NCBI GenBank assembly: GCA_022478985.1
Contig: JAKSZP010014521.1
Location: forward strand, 165,909 to 229,908
Source of the DNA: Massospora cicadina
Lineage: Eukaryota > Entomophthoromycota > Entomophthoromycetes > Entomophthorales > Entomophthoraceae
Direction: 5' to 3'
Length of the DNA: 64,000 nt
Below are positions 12,290-24,164 of this stretch, one piece after another. The position numbers and the translations under genes are program-made. The notes under the pieces are model-generated. The model was not told where the DNA came from. It saw only the letters and a program-made list of their open reading frames with translations, and made no database searches. Position 1 is the first letter of the stretch; each line of letters begins with the position of its first letter.

Positions 12290-13700
12290 CTTAAGTTACC
12301 AATGAAAGTACCTTTTACCTTCTCAATAGTGCCATTAGTCTCATGATATTTTGACGTGATTTCACTATTAAATACCAATCAGTCCATTAAGCTTGTGGAT
12401 AACATTAGACTTAAAAGTTTCTCTGATATATGTTAGTATGAACTTCAGGCATCTATGCAAGTATATACTATTTTCCAAAATAATTTTGCCTTTATCATGG
12501 TCTATGCTTTGATAACTATGGCATCCATTAACATGGTAAGTTGGTCAACGGGTACTATAAGATACTTAGGATTTCCATAACTATTATGCAGTGGACCGCC
12601 AACATTAATGTAGATGGTGTTACAATGAAACTGGGGCTTAAAAATGGATAGGAGGTTACCATCTGCTATGGGGATTCTGATTTACATTTCTTACAACAGA
12701 TGAGAGTCTCATGAATATCTAATGCATCTCTTTTAATAATATTTTCTTATTCAAATTCTCAAGTGTCTTTTTGACACTTACATGCAATGTCACCTTATAA
12801 CCCAAGTATTAGATCATTTCGCTCCATTAACCTTAGTATCAAAAATTTATCCACAAAATAATTAGCTAAATTAGCTTCACATTTTTTATGCTATTTTTCT
12901 CACCTCAAGGTACGTTGAACCTTATCTGGTTTACTGTCATATTTTTGTTTTAGCATGTTATTGAACAAAATATTTTACAGATCCGTAACTAAAACTATGG
13001 TGATCATCCAGGAGATAGTCATCATATTGATGTTTCATGCTGAGGTGGCATTGTATGTTAAAATTGTATGTTGTAATTTCAAATATCTTATGGACAGCCA
13101 CCCTATCATATCAATAGAATATTTTAACCACTAAATTGAGGCATAGTCAGCTATTACTTTAAAGCGGACCTCATATACATATACCTAAAACTTTCTACAT
13201 TTGCAAAATTCAGCCAAGAACTCCTCTTATCATTATATAATTTCATTCATGCACATTAAGGTATTGGCTCTAGTAAGCTACTATGTGTTTGACAAAGAGT
13301 GGTCAGTTTACAATATCACCACTCCTACAACGGTGGGGTTGCATCAATTGTTTTAATGAATGGTTTAATAAAATTTGTGTATGCCTACATTAGAACTTTG
13401 GTGAGGCAGTCATTTTTTGTCAAAGGCCAAATGGCAGTTTGCTTTTTACTTAATTGTACGCCGTTTTAAGGAGGTGCAATATTGGTATTCTACTTTACTA
13501 AAGTTTTTGATAAACCGTATGCAGTAGCTGATGATCCTAAGAAACAATTGGATGTCTTGCTTATAACTGAGCCATGTCATCTTCTAAATTACATCATTTT
13601 TGCCGCTGTGCCATAAGCTAAGTTTTATTAGTTTTTGAACCCCAGGTATCCTGTTGCTCTCTATAAAGTCACACTTTAACTGCTTTCTTCCAAAATCAGA
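12290..13700 (-). pseudogene. Very old gypsy pol remnant (integrase to RNase H/RT side)
   Basis: On the minus strand, 12365 to 12300 reads SKYHETNGTIEKVKGTFIG, the integrase motif H-P-E-T-N-G-x-x-E-R-V seen in element B (SYHPETNGMVERVNSTLVG near 23560). Nucleotides there also align, with CCATTAGTCTCA and GAT in common. About 1 kb further, 13330-13240 gives TDHSLSNT followed by LTRANTL, resembling HPVTYCSRTLNKHEHNY of the B RNase H, in the correct order and spacing. The copy is much more AT-rich than B and riddled with stops. RT at the far end is only guessed from spacing. Confidence 0.6.
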
Positions 13701-15747
13701 CTTAGCAATTAGATAAAATACATTCTCCAAAAGTTACATGGGATTTTAAACGTTCTAGTTTCTTATCATCCAAATACCTAAAATACAAGATAGTTCTTTC
13801 AGCCCAATAAATAGCCCATGGCCCACTAAAAGATCATGAGCGTTGCACATCCTTGTGTCGTCAAAGTGGGTTTAAGCGCCTGGAACATAATCATGACTTA
13901 TATTTTCTTGTTTGCTTTTGGTCAGTTTGATATTACAAAGGCCAAAAAATAGATCCATGCAAAAAATAATGAGCGCTGTACAAAAGGATGAGTGAATTCA
14001 TAAGTATTGTAGAGATTAAGACTTTTTATTATAAAAGGTTAAGCTTCATAAATTAATTACTACTTGCTTAGATTAATCCTTATTTTTCTATAATTAACAT
14101 GGTGGAGCCTAAGAAATCTTGGAGGGCACTAGCACCCCTAATTACAAGCTGGTTGATGATATAATTACAACTCTATCCACCACCTTTTTATATATGATAG
14201 ATGGGATGCAAATGAGTAAGATAATTCCCATATTTTATAACGTTACTTATTATGCGCAACACAAAGCTTTAAAAGCTATTTAGTGAAGATTATATATATC
14301 TCAAAAAAGGTAAGGTCTTGATCCTTCTACATCTTTAGTTAAACTGGAAAGGCTTATGCAAGGCATCAGAAAGAAAGAATTTCAGAATCTTCTCCCTCTA
14401 ACCCAAGTGTATCCTAGTTTCCAATATTGCGAATACTTTGTACTTTTACCACTACTAGTATGGGAAAAATAACTGAGTGATGCCACTTTATTTAAATAGG
14501 GGTATGGAAATTAAATTTTTTGTAACACTTAAATTTTTCAGACAGGTAATATAATCCAAGTGGAGCAACAGACTTTTAATTTTACCATAAGAAAGGCGCT
14601 AAAGTTTTGCCATATATAATGCCTATGTTGTTTTTAAATAAATTTTAGTCTTCACTATGATTTTGTGGCCATTAGTATGATTAAGCTACCAATTAGACAC
14701 CAGCAAAATTTTATAGGTTTCATATTCTGGTTAGGCTTTTTCTAGTGCGACAACAAATTTATTGATAACTAAATGTTACTATACAATCATTAAAGTCATG
14801 CATATAACTAGTTATATGATTAAACGCTGTTATTGCTTTGGTAGAGTTACTTAGGGTTCTTTATTATGATATACAAACTGTTATCTATAAAAACACACTT
14901 AAAATATGATTCCTTTAAAAAGGAGTTTTGGTAAAGAAGTCTTTTTAATTTGGCAAACATATGAATGGAGCTGATAATACTGTTGTACTAAATAAGTAGC
15001 AACGCACTATCAGCTCTTAGTGATATGATTAAGTAGGGCTCAAGGTTTTTTCTCCAACAGTGGAAAATGTTTGGCGCAAACTCATGTTTTCCACACTAAT
15101 TTAGAAGAAATATAATTGAGAAGTGTTACTATCTACTCATAATATAACTTTAAGATTTATTTTACATAATATAAATGTAGGTCACACAGAATAGTAAGCA
15201 TAAGAAGAATTAGGTAAGTTGACATCAAGAAGTCAGCTTATCCTAAAAAGTTTATAGGTCTTTACATAACAGAGAACTATAGATCTTCAATGCACCAATA
15301 GGTATGGCCATGTTAACTCTATCAAATTAAGGGGTATCACCAGCCATGACTGAAAACTCTTGTTGCTCAATCTGTTGCATATAAGACATTTATACTAAAT
15401 TTTGCATTGATTAGGATTCTCAAATAATCCATAAGAAGTTGGTCTCAGATAGCCATCATTAGAGAATACTGATGGAAATCTGGCAGTGTATTTTCCTTGT
15501 CATTGTTAAACAATTTTGTTTGCAAGCTTTAGACAGTGTTTTTATTGATTTATGAGTTTTTATGAGGGGTGGCAGAATTAGAATATCCTTTTTTTATCCT
15601 CCCCTTCTTTTTCCTAAGTCATCATCAGTAGCAACATTCACAGTATGAACCTTTGTTAAAGACAATAAAAGGGTGTTGTTTGCATATGTTACATCTTATT
15701 GCATTTGTGACAATTAATTTTAGAATATTAGGTTTATTGGAGAAAGG
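13701..15747. other. AT-rich non-coding stretch left of element A
   Basis: No coding sequence or structured RNA recognised. Possibly more decayed gypsy sequence, continuing from the remnant to its left. An open frame that starts in the element A LTR runs into this stretch to 15625, by chance as far as I can see. Confidence 0.4.
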
Positions 15748-16179
15748 TGTCAAGAGAGTGTCTTTAACTCTCTCATTCCCAGAGAGGTGGTGTGGGATGG
15801 AAACCCACAATGCTAGAGAACTAGCCATTAAGAAAATGTGAAAAAAGACACCTTGAGCGGTGCCTGTACAAAGGTGACCCAAGGCAAGGGTGTAGAGCGC
15901 GATATACAGTACCAGGTAATCTAGAAACAACACTTCTTGAGTGGAATCCAGAGGGGAGTCCATAATTAAGTGTAACTCGGGGCCAGGAGGTTTAGGCACC
16001 TCGATCTGGATGGGACTGGAGCGGCCCAAGGGAGCACCTAAAACTTTAGTAAATTGGGAAAGTATGTAGTGGCCAACAAAGTTAAAGACCTCCTCAAAGA
16101 GTTCCACACCCAAGGTTGCCCAAGGAACTATAAAAACATAGAATAAAACGGGTAAATTTATTTTGTAAAATTTGACCAA
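15748..16179 (-). CDS. Hydrophobic LTR reading frame, 3' LTR copy of element A
   Basis: About 144 codons on the sense strand inside the LTR (the frame happens to stay open to 15625 beyond it). It starts near a GTC/TTG context rather than a convincing ATG. It shows two membrane-like segments, VLFLDYLVLYIALYTLALGH and FFHIFLMASSLALWVSIPHH, after a Pro-rich stretch PKPPGPELHLIMDSP. The same frame is kept in the other two LTR copies of the family despite many base changes. No domain family recognised. In the 5' LTR the equivalent frame points into the gag leader, so it may be the N-terminal part of a Gag-linked protein, or simply chance in a low-GC LTR. Confidence 0.4.
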
Positions 16180-16641
16180 TGAGGAATGTTAATCGCAAAA
16201 AACATATTTAAAGTGTGTCAGGGTAATTAAGGTTATGTGGAAGTGTTCCCAAGCCTTGACGTTCCAATAAATAAACGCTTCCATCCATTTTTTAAAATTA
16301 CACCAAAAGTGCCTTCACTCAAGTGATTGAATGAAGCTGTATTCTATCCACGCCCATGATTTTGTAACTCAAACAGGATTTGAACCCTCATTCACCGATT
16401 AACCAAATTGAACCATCTATATTCAATACATAGATTGTTCATTTCAGTGCCTAAGCCAAGATAAGGGGCTGGGCGTTTTGCACCCACTTAGTACCAACCT
16501 GGGCATGTTTTGCTTGCACCCAGCGTTGATCTAAGGTATGTTTCAGGTCAGGAAGAGCCTGAAGCTTCACCTTCTGGGCCTCCTATCGCCCATCCTTATC
16601 TTTGGCATTAGTTCCCACTATTAAGTCATACAAACATGACA
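15748..16641 (-). repeat. Element A 3' LTR
   Basis: Direct repeat of 30788-31676 and of the solo LTR 46164-47054. Ends TGTCA/TGACA. In sense orientation it carries a tRNA-like A box (16415-16403) and B box GGTTCAAATCC (16386-16376), a possible poly-A signal AATAAA (16162-16157) and a hydrophobic open frame in its last ~430 bases. Confidence 0.93.
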
Positions 16642-16660
16642 TTACCCTCTCCTCCTTCTT
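16642..16660 (-). promoter_or_regulatory. Element A polypurine tract
   Basis: AAGAAGGAGGAGAGGGTAA on the minus strand ends exactly at the 3' LTR. This is where plus-strand DNA synthesis starts in LTR retroelements. Confidence 0.85.
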
Positions 16661-18167
16661 GGGCTCCACCCCCTCTCCAGGGGCGTTCGCTAAGGAGAAG
16701 TTCTTATGTGCTGGTGGCAACTTCATAGCAGCAACGGCTGGCTTAGGCTTAGATCCTGCAGCCTCAGGTAAACAATTATGGAATGATTCAATCAGGTCTT
16801 GGGCATGTACACAGTCCCATGCCAGCACCCAACTGTTCTCAGCTGCGTCAAACCCCTTCCAGGATAACAGGTACTTGAGACATCGCTTACCCGGCAGGAG
16901 GCTACTATTTTCTCCACTTCCCCTTCTGGCGCCCCATCCATGAGATAAGCCTGGGGGTCGCAGGTGGGGGCCCTCAAACAACGTCAATTTGCTCTCATGA
17001 AGGATGGAGAAGCTCTGGAACATGGAGGGAAGATCCAACTGGTATGAGGCATGATCCACCTTTCTAACTACATGGTAAGGACCATCCTCTTTGGACCCAG
17101 CTTTTTGCATGGCTATTTGATAGGGATGTTGTGAGCATCAAGCATCATGAGATCCCCTTCCTTGTATGCTGGACCCACTCGGCGCTTTCCATTGGCGTTC
17201 TCCTTATAAACTAGTATAGCCGCCTCCAAACTTGTGGACATTCCCTGGTGACCCTTCTTGATGGTCTTAGCAAAGTCCACCACCGCTTCCACTTTGGAAC
17301 CACAGCTGGGCTCCATGTTAAAAGCAGGGATAAAGCCATGGTTGGCGAAAAAGGGTGAACAACTGATCAATAAATGCAAAGTATTGTTATAGCTAAACTG
17401 GGCCATGGGAAGGTGAGGAACCCAATCTGAGTGGTCTGCGATGAAGTAACAACGCAGAAATTGTTCCAAGTACTAGTTCATTCTCTTGGTCTTCCCACTG
17501 ATTGGGGGGCGATAGGCAGTTGAATGGAAGGGGCTAATCTGAAGAGTTTTACACAACTCTTCCCTAAGATGAAGGTGAACTGGGGTCCCCAGTCACTAAT
17601 AATTTCTTGAGGAACCCAATAAAACGCAAATACATGGGCGACTAAGAGCCTGGCCATTTCAGCAGCAGTTATGGTTTTTCTACAAGGAATAAAGCGGGCG
17701 AACTTCGTAAAGCAGTCCAACACCACCATGATGGCATCATACCCATCCAAAGCGGGTAACTCCACAATGAAATCCACTAATAGGGAAGTCCAGGGCCCTT
17801 TAGCCTTTTGGACTGGTACCAGCAACCCTGCTAAAGGTTTACAATTGGGTTTCATTTGATTGCAGATCAGGCACTCTTTACAGTACCGCCCCACCTGAGC
17901 AGGCAAGCCCTTCCAATTGTAAGTGCGACATATCAAATCCAAAGTCTTTGCATTCCCAGGATGACCAACAGTGATTCCGTCATGATGGTCCCAGATGATT
18001 TCCAGGCGCAGTGGTCCAGCAGGAACCCATAGGCGCCCTTGAAACCACACCATCTCATCCTTCATGTGATAACCCCTGGATAAGTCCTCCTGATTCAGTG
18101 TGCTCTTAGCGAGAACAACAGTATATTTGGCTGATAACAGCTGAGAAAGAACTACCTTTCTAAACAT
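16661..18167 (-). pseudogene. Element A integrase with C-terminal chromodomain, broken
   Basis: Integrase joins element cDNA to the genome; chromodomains steer chromoviruses to chromatin. Zinc-binding region IWDHHDGITVGHPG...YCKECLICNQ (18010-17860), catalytic core with VDFIVELPALDGYD and IISDWGPQF (17790-17590; both Asp kept), later part MAQFSYNNTLHLL (about 17400), then GPY/F-like DGPYHVVRKVDHASYQLDLP (about 17090) and a chromodomain KYLLSWKGFDAAENSWVLAW (about 16880-16820) with its aromatic residues. A stop near 17475 and frame changes around 17480-17560 and 17110 break it; the region of the third catalytic residue is damaged (the context of the Glu reads GKTKRMN), so the enzyme is dead as read. 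Confidence 0.88.
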
Positions 18168-18916
18168 ACATTATTCTGCTGCATTTTCCAGAGGTGCGAG
18201 CATTGGCTTATGGACCATGGAATCAGGAAGTTGAGGCAGAATCATACTTGGCAGAATCATCAAATGGGTGTTGTGAATTTCTACCTCCTTTGAATTGGGA
18301 GCCAAAGCAGGGTTGCGGCTTAAAGCATCCGCCAAACCATTCTCCTTGCCCTTAATGAACTCTTAGGAAAATGCAAATTGGGCAAGGGTCTCATGCCAAC
18401 GGGTCTGACGTGGAGTTAGGACATGAGGAGCGCGGTAGTACAACAAGGCCCAATGGTCTGTGCATACATGAAATGGTTGGGAGGAGCTATGTAAGTGGTG
18501 ACGCCAATAAATCAGCGCCTCCACCACTGCTAATAACTCCTTGTCATATACGGCGTAGTTTAACTCAGGCAGAGACATTTTCTTAGAAAATATCCTTCTG
18601 GATGCTCAGTCCCATCTTCACCCACCTGTAACAAGGCAGCCACAATGGCAAAGTTGAATGCATCAGAAGACACAATGAACTCCTTTGCAGGGTAAACATG
18701 GTGAAGGATGGATGTGAATAACATGGTTCACTTCACCGCTTGGAAAGCATCCTCCAAAACGAGAGACCACTGAAGCACCTTGGCACCGCTGGCCTTATAT
18801 AAGGGTGCTGCCATCTCGGAGAGATTGGGCATGAACTTCTTGAGGAATGTACACGTCCCCAAAAAGCTCCTCAATTCCTCGACTGAGGTGGGAATAAGTC
18901 ACTCACAAATAGCCTT
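18168..18916 (-). pseudogene. Element A RNase H domain and connector, broken
   Basis: Minus-strand frame 18578-18363 reads LNYAVYDKELLAVVEALIYW, then CTDHWALLYYRAPHV, the usual Ty3/gypsy RNase H blocks (the Glu of KELLAVVEA and the Asp of CTDH). The flanking 18600-18916 carries decayed connector sequence, with stops. It removes template RNA during reverse transcription. Confidence 0.8.
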
Positions 18917-19885
18917 CTACTTGTCTGGAGTTATCATATGACCTTGGTCAAAAACGACGTTGCCCAGAAAAGTAACCTGGGACTTGAAGAATTCATATTT
19001 ACTAATCTTGAGTGTAAGGTGAGCGGCCCTCAATCTCTCCACCACTTGCCAAAGGTGTACTGCATGTGACTCCTGATCAGGGGAAAACACCAAAATAACA
19101 TCCATGTAGAAAACCGCGCATACCCCCAACAAGTCCCCCAACTCAGCATCAATGTGGCGTTGAAAGATGGCAGGGGCATTCTTAAGCCCAAAGGGCATGA
19201 CCTGAATCTGGAAAATCCTTTTTCTGGTATGGAATGCGGTCAACCACTCTTATTCCTTTTTAATATGGATCTGATTGAACGCATTGAGGCAATTCAAATT
19301 GGAGAAAACTTTTGCCTTTTCTACATAACGCGCAATCTGGGAATCTAAAGGGATGGGATGAAGGTCAGGAACAGTCACATTGTTTAAAATTCCGTAATTG
19401 ATACAAGGGCATAACGTTCCATCAGCCTTCTCCACAAAGAGAAGCGGGGAGCAGACAGGGGAGGTACGCTGATAGATGGCACCTTTGGCCAACTGCTCCT
19501 TCACCCACACATCTAAAGCCTCTTCCTCCCAGACAGTCAATGGGTAAATGGGGGAAGATATATGCACCAAATCCACAGTAAGTTTAAATTCACAATCGAG
19601 CTCAGAATGATTGGGTAGTGTACTAGCTGAAGCTGAATTAAAAGAAGATGCCAACTCCTCCAAATAGGAAGGTAAGAAAAGTCCCACGGAGGGCTTCAGC
19701 AAAGGGGCAAGATAAGGAGTGGGAACATTGGGCCAATGGGGTAATTTTCTCTGGGCATTATCCTCCGACAAAGGAACAATCAACTGGTGACCATTTATCA
19801 AAGACAAGGATAGAGTGTTTTCTTTCAAATTAGTCCTGATGTCAAACTTCTGACACCACTCTACACCCAAAATAATGGGGAACAA
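18917..19885 (-). pseudogene. Element A reverse transcriptase, broken and active site lost
   Basis: RT frame 19885-19250 then 19243-18917. Blocks: SPIYPLTVWEEEALDVWVKE, GAIYQRTSPVCSPLLFVEKA, VFSNLNCLNAFNQIHIKKE, LTAFHTRKRIFQIQVMPFGL, NAPAIFQRHIDAELGD, then YMDVILVFS. In Ty3/gypsy RTs the two catalytic sites are D in FSKLD and DD in Y-x-D-D; here the first reads SNLN and the second YMDV, so two catalytic Asp are replaced. A stop after HIKKE splits the frame. Confidence 0.88.
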
Positions 19886-19921
19886 GAGGTTTCTGATCGC
19901 TTGAAAATGGTCGGACGTTAG

Positions 19922-20377
19922 TTAAGAGCCCACCTGTAATTCAACTAAACCCATGACGTTCAGTATAGGGATACCTTGAGAAGCCCCACCTCTAACCATA
20001 CCACCTGGTGAGTAACTCAACTCAAGGTAGTCAGCAAGGTCTTGGTCAATAAAATTATTTGAGGCACCAGTTTCCACTAAAAGAGTTGTGCTGAACTTTC
20101 CAAAAGAGGATGTAAGGGTAGCAGTCAACAAGAAGTATCCAGAATGGGATTTATATAAAGCAGAAAACGCCACCATCTCACCAGAAAATTCTTCCTCTGG
20201 CTTGAACAAGCCATCAGGGTATGTTTTGGAATCATAGAAGGGGAAGGGATAGTGAGCCACTCTTACTACTGAGGCCACATATCCCATCACACCTTCTGCA
20301 GGTGCATATACATCTTTATAATTATAAAGCAGTTCCTTTTCCACTTCCTGAGATCCCCTGATCATGGTAGGGGTCAA
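19922..20377 (-). pseudogene. Element A protease region, active-site Asp replaced
   Basis: An aspartic protease that would cut the polyprotein. Frame 20377-19922 contains SSFGKFSTTLLVETGASNNF, where the family motif is D-T/S-G-A; here the Asp codon reads GAA (Glu). Downstream GIPILNVMGLVELQV fits the retroviral-type protease fold. The upstream part (IRGSQEVEKELLYNYKDVYA) is the Gag-Pol linker. Confidence 0.75.
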
Positions 20378-20756
20378 ACGAGGGTTCTCAGGGGTAATCT
20401 GATATAAGGAATAGGGTGCTCATCCAGGCCATATGAGCATATAAATGGCTCATTTTAGGATAAATCGCTCACGTTATAAAACGCGTGTTCAGGCTCCAGA
20501 AATTTACACCTCTTTTAATGGTTCAGTGTACATTGTTATCCAGGGCCATCACCCCCAAGCCCAGAATCAATGCATCAGCATACACCCCGGAAATGTCTTA
20601 GGAAGAAAAAACATTAATGGGGTCCCCTTTTTGGTTGTTTTTGGGTCTGGACCCTCCTATGCTTTTGATTTCTGCTGAGACGTGGAGGAAATCAGTGGGA
20701 AGCACCTCACGATTCAAGGAAATATCACTAGTTGAGGACATAGTATTTATAGGGGC
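20378..20756 (-). pseudogene. Element A gag, 3' part, left of the element B insertion
   Basis: Decayed coding sequence between the protease and the B insertion. Recognisable in short runs (SLNREVLPTDFLHVSAEIKS at 20720-20660, then DPINVF) with stops between. No zinc knuckle found. Its 5' part continues at 29862 on the other side of element B; the junction bases GGGGC are the B target duplication. Confidence 0.6.
20752..20756. repeat. Target duplication of element B, left
   Basis: GGGGC directly left of the LTR; identical GGGGC at 29857-29861 on the right. Five bases is the usual length for Ty3/gypsy integrase. Confidence 0.9.
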
Positions 20757-21632
20757 TGTTGAATTTGGGTGTCTGCTTCAGAGGGCTGGTTCTTTTTCAA
20801 GGGTGGGATGTGGTTTTGAGCGTCTATTGTGTGAGGACAATAGACTTGCTGTTGAATTTAGAGCTTTATATAGATTCTTGGTAATACCCAATCGTATAAC
20901 CTGTCATTTCACTTGGACGATGGCACGCCGCCCTGATCCTACTGAACCCAAATGAAAATTGACTAATACAAAATGAAGTACTAATGCAAAAAGTTTATAA
21001 GATAAATTATAAACTCGTCCAGTAGAGGAAAATATTTTATTAGTGTCAACTTAATGGTTATTTATAGGGTTCAATGTTCACCACATCTTACCCATGACTT
21101 CTTATTTTCAGTGGCACTTGACCACGTAAAAAGTTTGTAAGAACGTCTATGTATACTTCGACTCAGGGCATCATGCTCAGCCTCAGGGTCAATGTAAACA
21201 CTGTCATCATTCTTGAGATGGCATTTCGTATGTGTTTTCAAAATAGCTGAACTGATTTACTTTCATGTGCAATTGGCAGCACGTATCAAGGCGATTTGTA
21301 TCACTAATTAGTAATTAATTTGATTGAAAACTCGACTGACATTAAAAACTAATTTTGACATAGACCAACAAAGCCCACGTGCCCAAGTCATTAAGTTATA
21401 GCTTAATCTAAGTCCAACCTAACCAGCAAAGCCCTCTAGCCAATGTCATCATAGTCAAATATAATTAATTAAAATTGCTAGGCCACAAATTCTAAGCTTT
21501 GCATAAGCTTTATAATATACCTGCTCCATAATTGCTGATATCTGATATGATCCATAATAATTTTTTAAGCATGCTAACCTTATTATGTCCCTATCTAATA
21601 TCTGACAATTAGGTCCAGTCAATTACTCAACA
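20757..21632 (-). repeat. Element B 3' LTR
   Basis: 876 bp, near-identical to 28981-29856. Plus strand begins TGTTGAATTTGGG and ends ACTCAACA, an inverted TGTTGA terminus. Confidence 0.96.
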
Positions 21633-21646
21633 CTTCCCCCGCCTTG
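21633..21646 (-). promoter_or_regulatory. Element B polypurine tract
   Basis: CAAGGCGGGGGAAG on the minus strand runs straight into the TGTTGAGTAA start of the 3' LTR. Confidence 0.88.
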
Positions 21647-21649
21647 ACT

Positions 21650-22900
21650 GGATATAAGCGGCGGGTACCCTTCTTCTTGGGTCACAATGTCTGGCTTTTC
21701 GCGCTCCTCCAAGTACAAATGTTATCTCAATAGCCTTTCTGCCTCAGACCGATGAGCCTTCCTAAGGCTAAGCAAGTCCATGTGGCAAGCTATGGTCAAC
21801 TTGGGCGTGTTGCCATGTTTCCTCAAGCTGGGTTGACCAGCTACGCTTCCACAATACTAGAAAGTTTGGTTTTGCAACCCATTGTGATAACACCAATTGA
21901 CCAACCCAAACAAGCAGTTGTGGCTTCAGGTGCAGCTAGTCAAACATCCTGATGGGTTGAGCGGGATCCCCTTTTAACATATTCAATATCTCTTTGGCCT
22001 TCTGAAGCTGTTTAGTCCAAAGAAACCCTGATCCGAGATCAATTTGCTTCAGATGGGGATCTTCTTCTGGACTTCTTGTTTCTGCTTTTTAACGTCTATT
22101 TTTCAAAAAAATCTTGCTTCCTCCCTTCATGCGGGCAGCATAGCTTCATTGGGTCTTGAGCTCAACTCGATGTCAGAGCTCATGAACGTCTACTTGTCAT
22201 CCACACTTGCAACCAGTCCTGAGGTTGCCGCTTATGATATCTTTGATGCCAACCAGGCCCTTATTTTTGCTAACACTGTTTCTAGGATTTGGTGTGAACC
22301 CGCTTTGGTTCATACCAATTTTCACATCGCGTTGGGCCTCAAGACTCAGGTTTTGAAGGATCAGCGCATCCTGGTGCTATACTGAGCCCTTTGTAAGAGC
22401 TTGGCTAAGGGGCTTCCCGAGAAGTTTGTCCCCCAGATGGCTCTTTTGGGTGCATTCGTTTGCTTCCACCCTCATCGCTCTCCACTGATACCATGCCCAA
22501 CATGAGCAGTGTATTAGATGAGGCCCGTTCCCAAATGTTTTGCTCGAAGGAGTTCCTCCCCTCCATTTACCCTTGCCTTGAGAGTCTTCTTTCCGATTGT
22601 GTCTTCCTTTCAGCGGCGTTTAATCCAGAGTTGGATCTCTCCCGCCTATTTCAAAGTCCCTACCAATGGACTTTCCCTTTAGTTCAATGGCCTTTCCTAA
22701 GCTGACAGGGCCAGTATGCCTGGTGATGAGCTTTCTTGGGTTTGGCACATCTCCGCCAGGGTCTAGATAGTCAGTATTTGTATGAATTTCGCCTCTCTCC
22801 AGTTCCGTTGCAGGGTTCTCCAGTTCGAAAATGCTCTCCTCCCCCTACCAAAGAGGGGGAACCTAGTTCTAATGCCAGCGAGGCATCAAATTAACAAATT
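21650..22900 (+). pseudogene. Antisense coding-like block in the 3' region of element B
   Basis: Opposite in strand to gag-pol and located between the integrase end and the purine tract. Pieces: MSGFSRSSKYKCYLNSLSAS (21688-21750), a 66-codon frame at 21752-21952, a 113-codon frame at 22044-22385 (FDANQALIFANTVSRIWCEP, VHTNFHIALGLKTQVLKDQ), continuing past its stop as GLPEKFVPQMALLGAFVC, and an 81-codon frame at 22460-22705. The base composition is richer in C and G than nearby AT-rich DNA, and several frames follow each other on one strand. I do not recognise a family. It could be a captured or accessory gene as known in some plant gypsy elements with extra antisense ORFs, or a fragment of another element. 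Confidence 0.4.
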
Positions 22901-22917
22901 AAACTCTACGGCTTGCA

Positions 22918-23008
22918 ATTATTATTATTATTATTTTCTTTTTTACTTTTTATTATTATATATATATATTTATTATTTTTTTACTATATTATATTATTAT
23001 TCTTTATG
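22918..23008. repeat. AT microsatellite (ATT and TA tracts)
   Basis: Runs of ATT, then T-rich, then TA and ATT again. It separates the integrase end from the antisense block of element B. Confidence 0.85.
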
Positions 23009-24160
23009 ATATGGATGAAGAAACTTAGCATATACTTGATTCATAACCCAGCCACCTTGATCCTTAATGGTATATACATCTTCAGATAATTTCTCCAAAA
23101 TGATAAATGGACCCTTCCAGAGAGAGGCCAGCTTGTGCGCGCGGCCTGCGCTATGAGTGTCACAATATACAATTAAATCTCCTTCATTTAACTTAGTCAC
23201 CATAGCCCATTTAGCGTCATCGTAGCTCTTCTGAATAGTTTTTTGACTAAACACTTTGATAAGCTTCCGATTGCAACTTTATTAGGGTCTTTGCTTGTTG
23301 CTTGAAATAGTTATTTGGGTTAATTGCGTCAGTTGAACTGAGTACTGAATATAATAATGGAGGTAGAGCGGGCTGTCTACCATACAAAAGTCAAAACAGA
23401 GAGTGGCCTGTGCTGCTGTGGTGTCTGATATTGTACACAAACATGGTCAGACTAATTGAAGTTGCCCATTGCAAAGGCGCCAAGGCTGCATTTTTGTGTA
23501 AAATGCCGACTAAAGTGCTATTCACTCGCTCTACCATACCATTAGTCTCAGGATGGTATGATGTTGACAACACTCCTTTGATAGACATCAACTCATTTAG
23601 CCGTTGTACCATTTGGGCAGTAAATTAATGCCATTGTCTGTCAATATCTTCTGGGTCATCCGTGCTTATAGATAATATTATCCATAATGAACTTGGCAGT
23701 AGTTAGGGCCCTGACATCTCAAATTTCTTTCGCTTCCACCCATTTCATTAGATGGTTGATAGCAACAATTATGTATTTGTTGCCTAGGCTACTCACAGGC
23801 AAAGGTCCAATACCATCAATTGACATGGTATGCCAGGCCAGTCAGGTTTGATCAAATGGTATTTCACATCCAACTTCATAGGTTTTGCAATTTATGAATG
23901 ACATTTAATGAGCACATCTTAGATATCGAATCACATGAAATCCCAATAGTAACTGGCTCAAATTAATTCTAGCGTCTTGGACATTCCCCCATGTCTGACG
24001 TCCTTGTGTGCTTGTGTGATAATCTCCATTTGGTCAGAAGTTTTTGGGAAGATTTGACGTTGTCAATTGGGCTTAAGTTTGTATAGAACTCCATCTTGAT
24101 ATTCAGTGTTGATTAATGCTTTCTTGATCACTTTTTGAACTTTGGGTGGCTCATCTCCAT
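22997..24160 (-). pseudogene. Element B integrase, broken
   Basis: The catalytic part on the minus strand includes GVLSTSYHPETNGMVERVNS (23570-23510) with the catalytic Glu in VERVN, followed by ISLTMFVYNIRHHSSTGHS. The C-terminal domain (23254-22997) has SLWKGPFIILEKLSEDVYTI, the GPY/F fold, and ends near a Tyr/His-rich tail at the microsatellite. Between 23620 and 24160 the N-terminal zinc region and first catalytic Asp are too decayed to place exactly. No chromodomain follows. Confidence 0.82.
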
Positions 24161-24164
24161 ATGT

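Noticed and set aside
15625..15747. Cys-rich tail (NAIRCNICKQHPF, GSYCECCY) as a zinc-binding domain of the LTR frame
   Set aside because: It lies outside the LTR in flanking DNA and is absent from the other two LTR copies.
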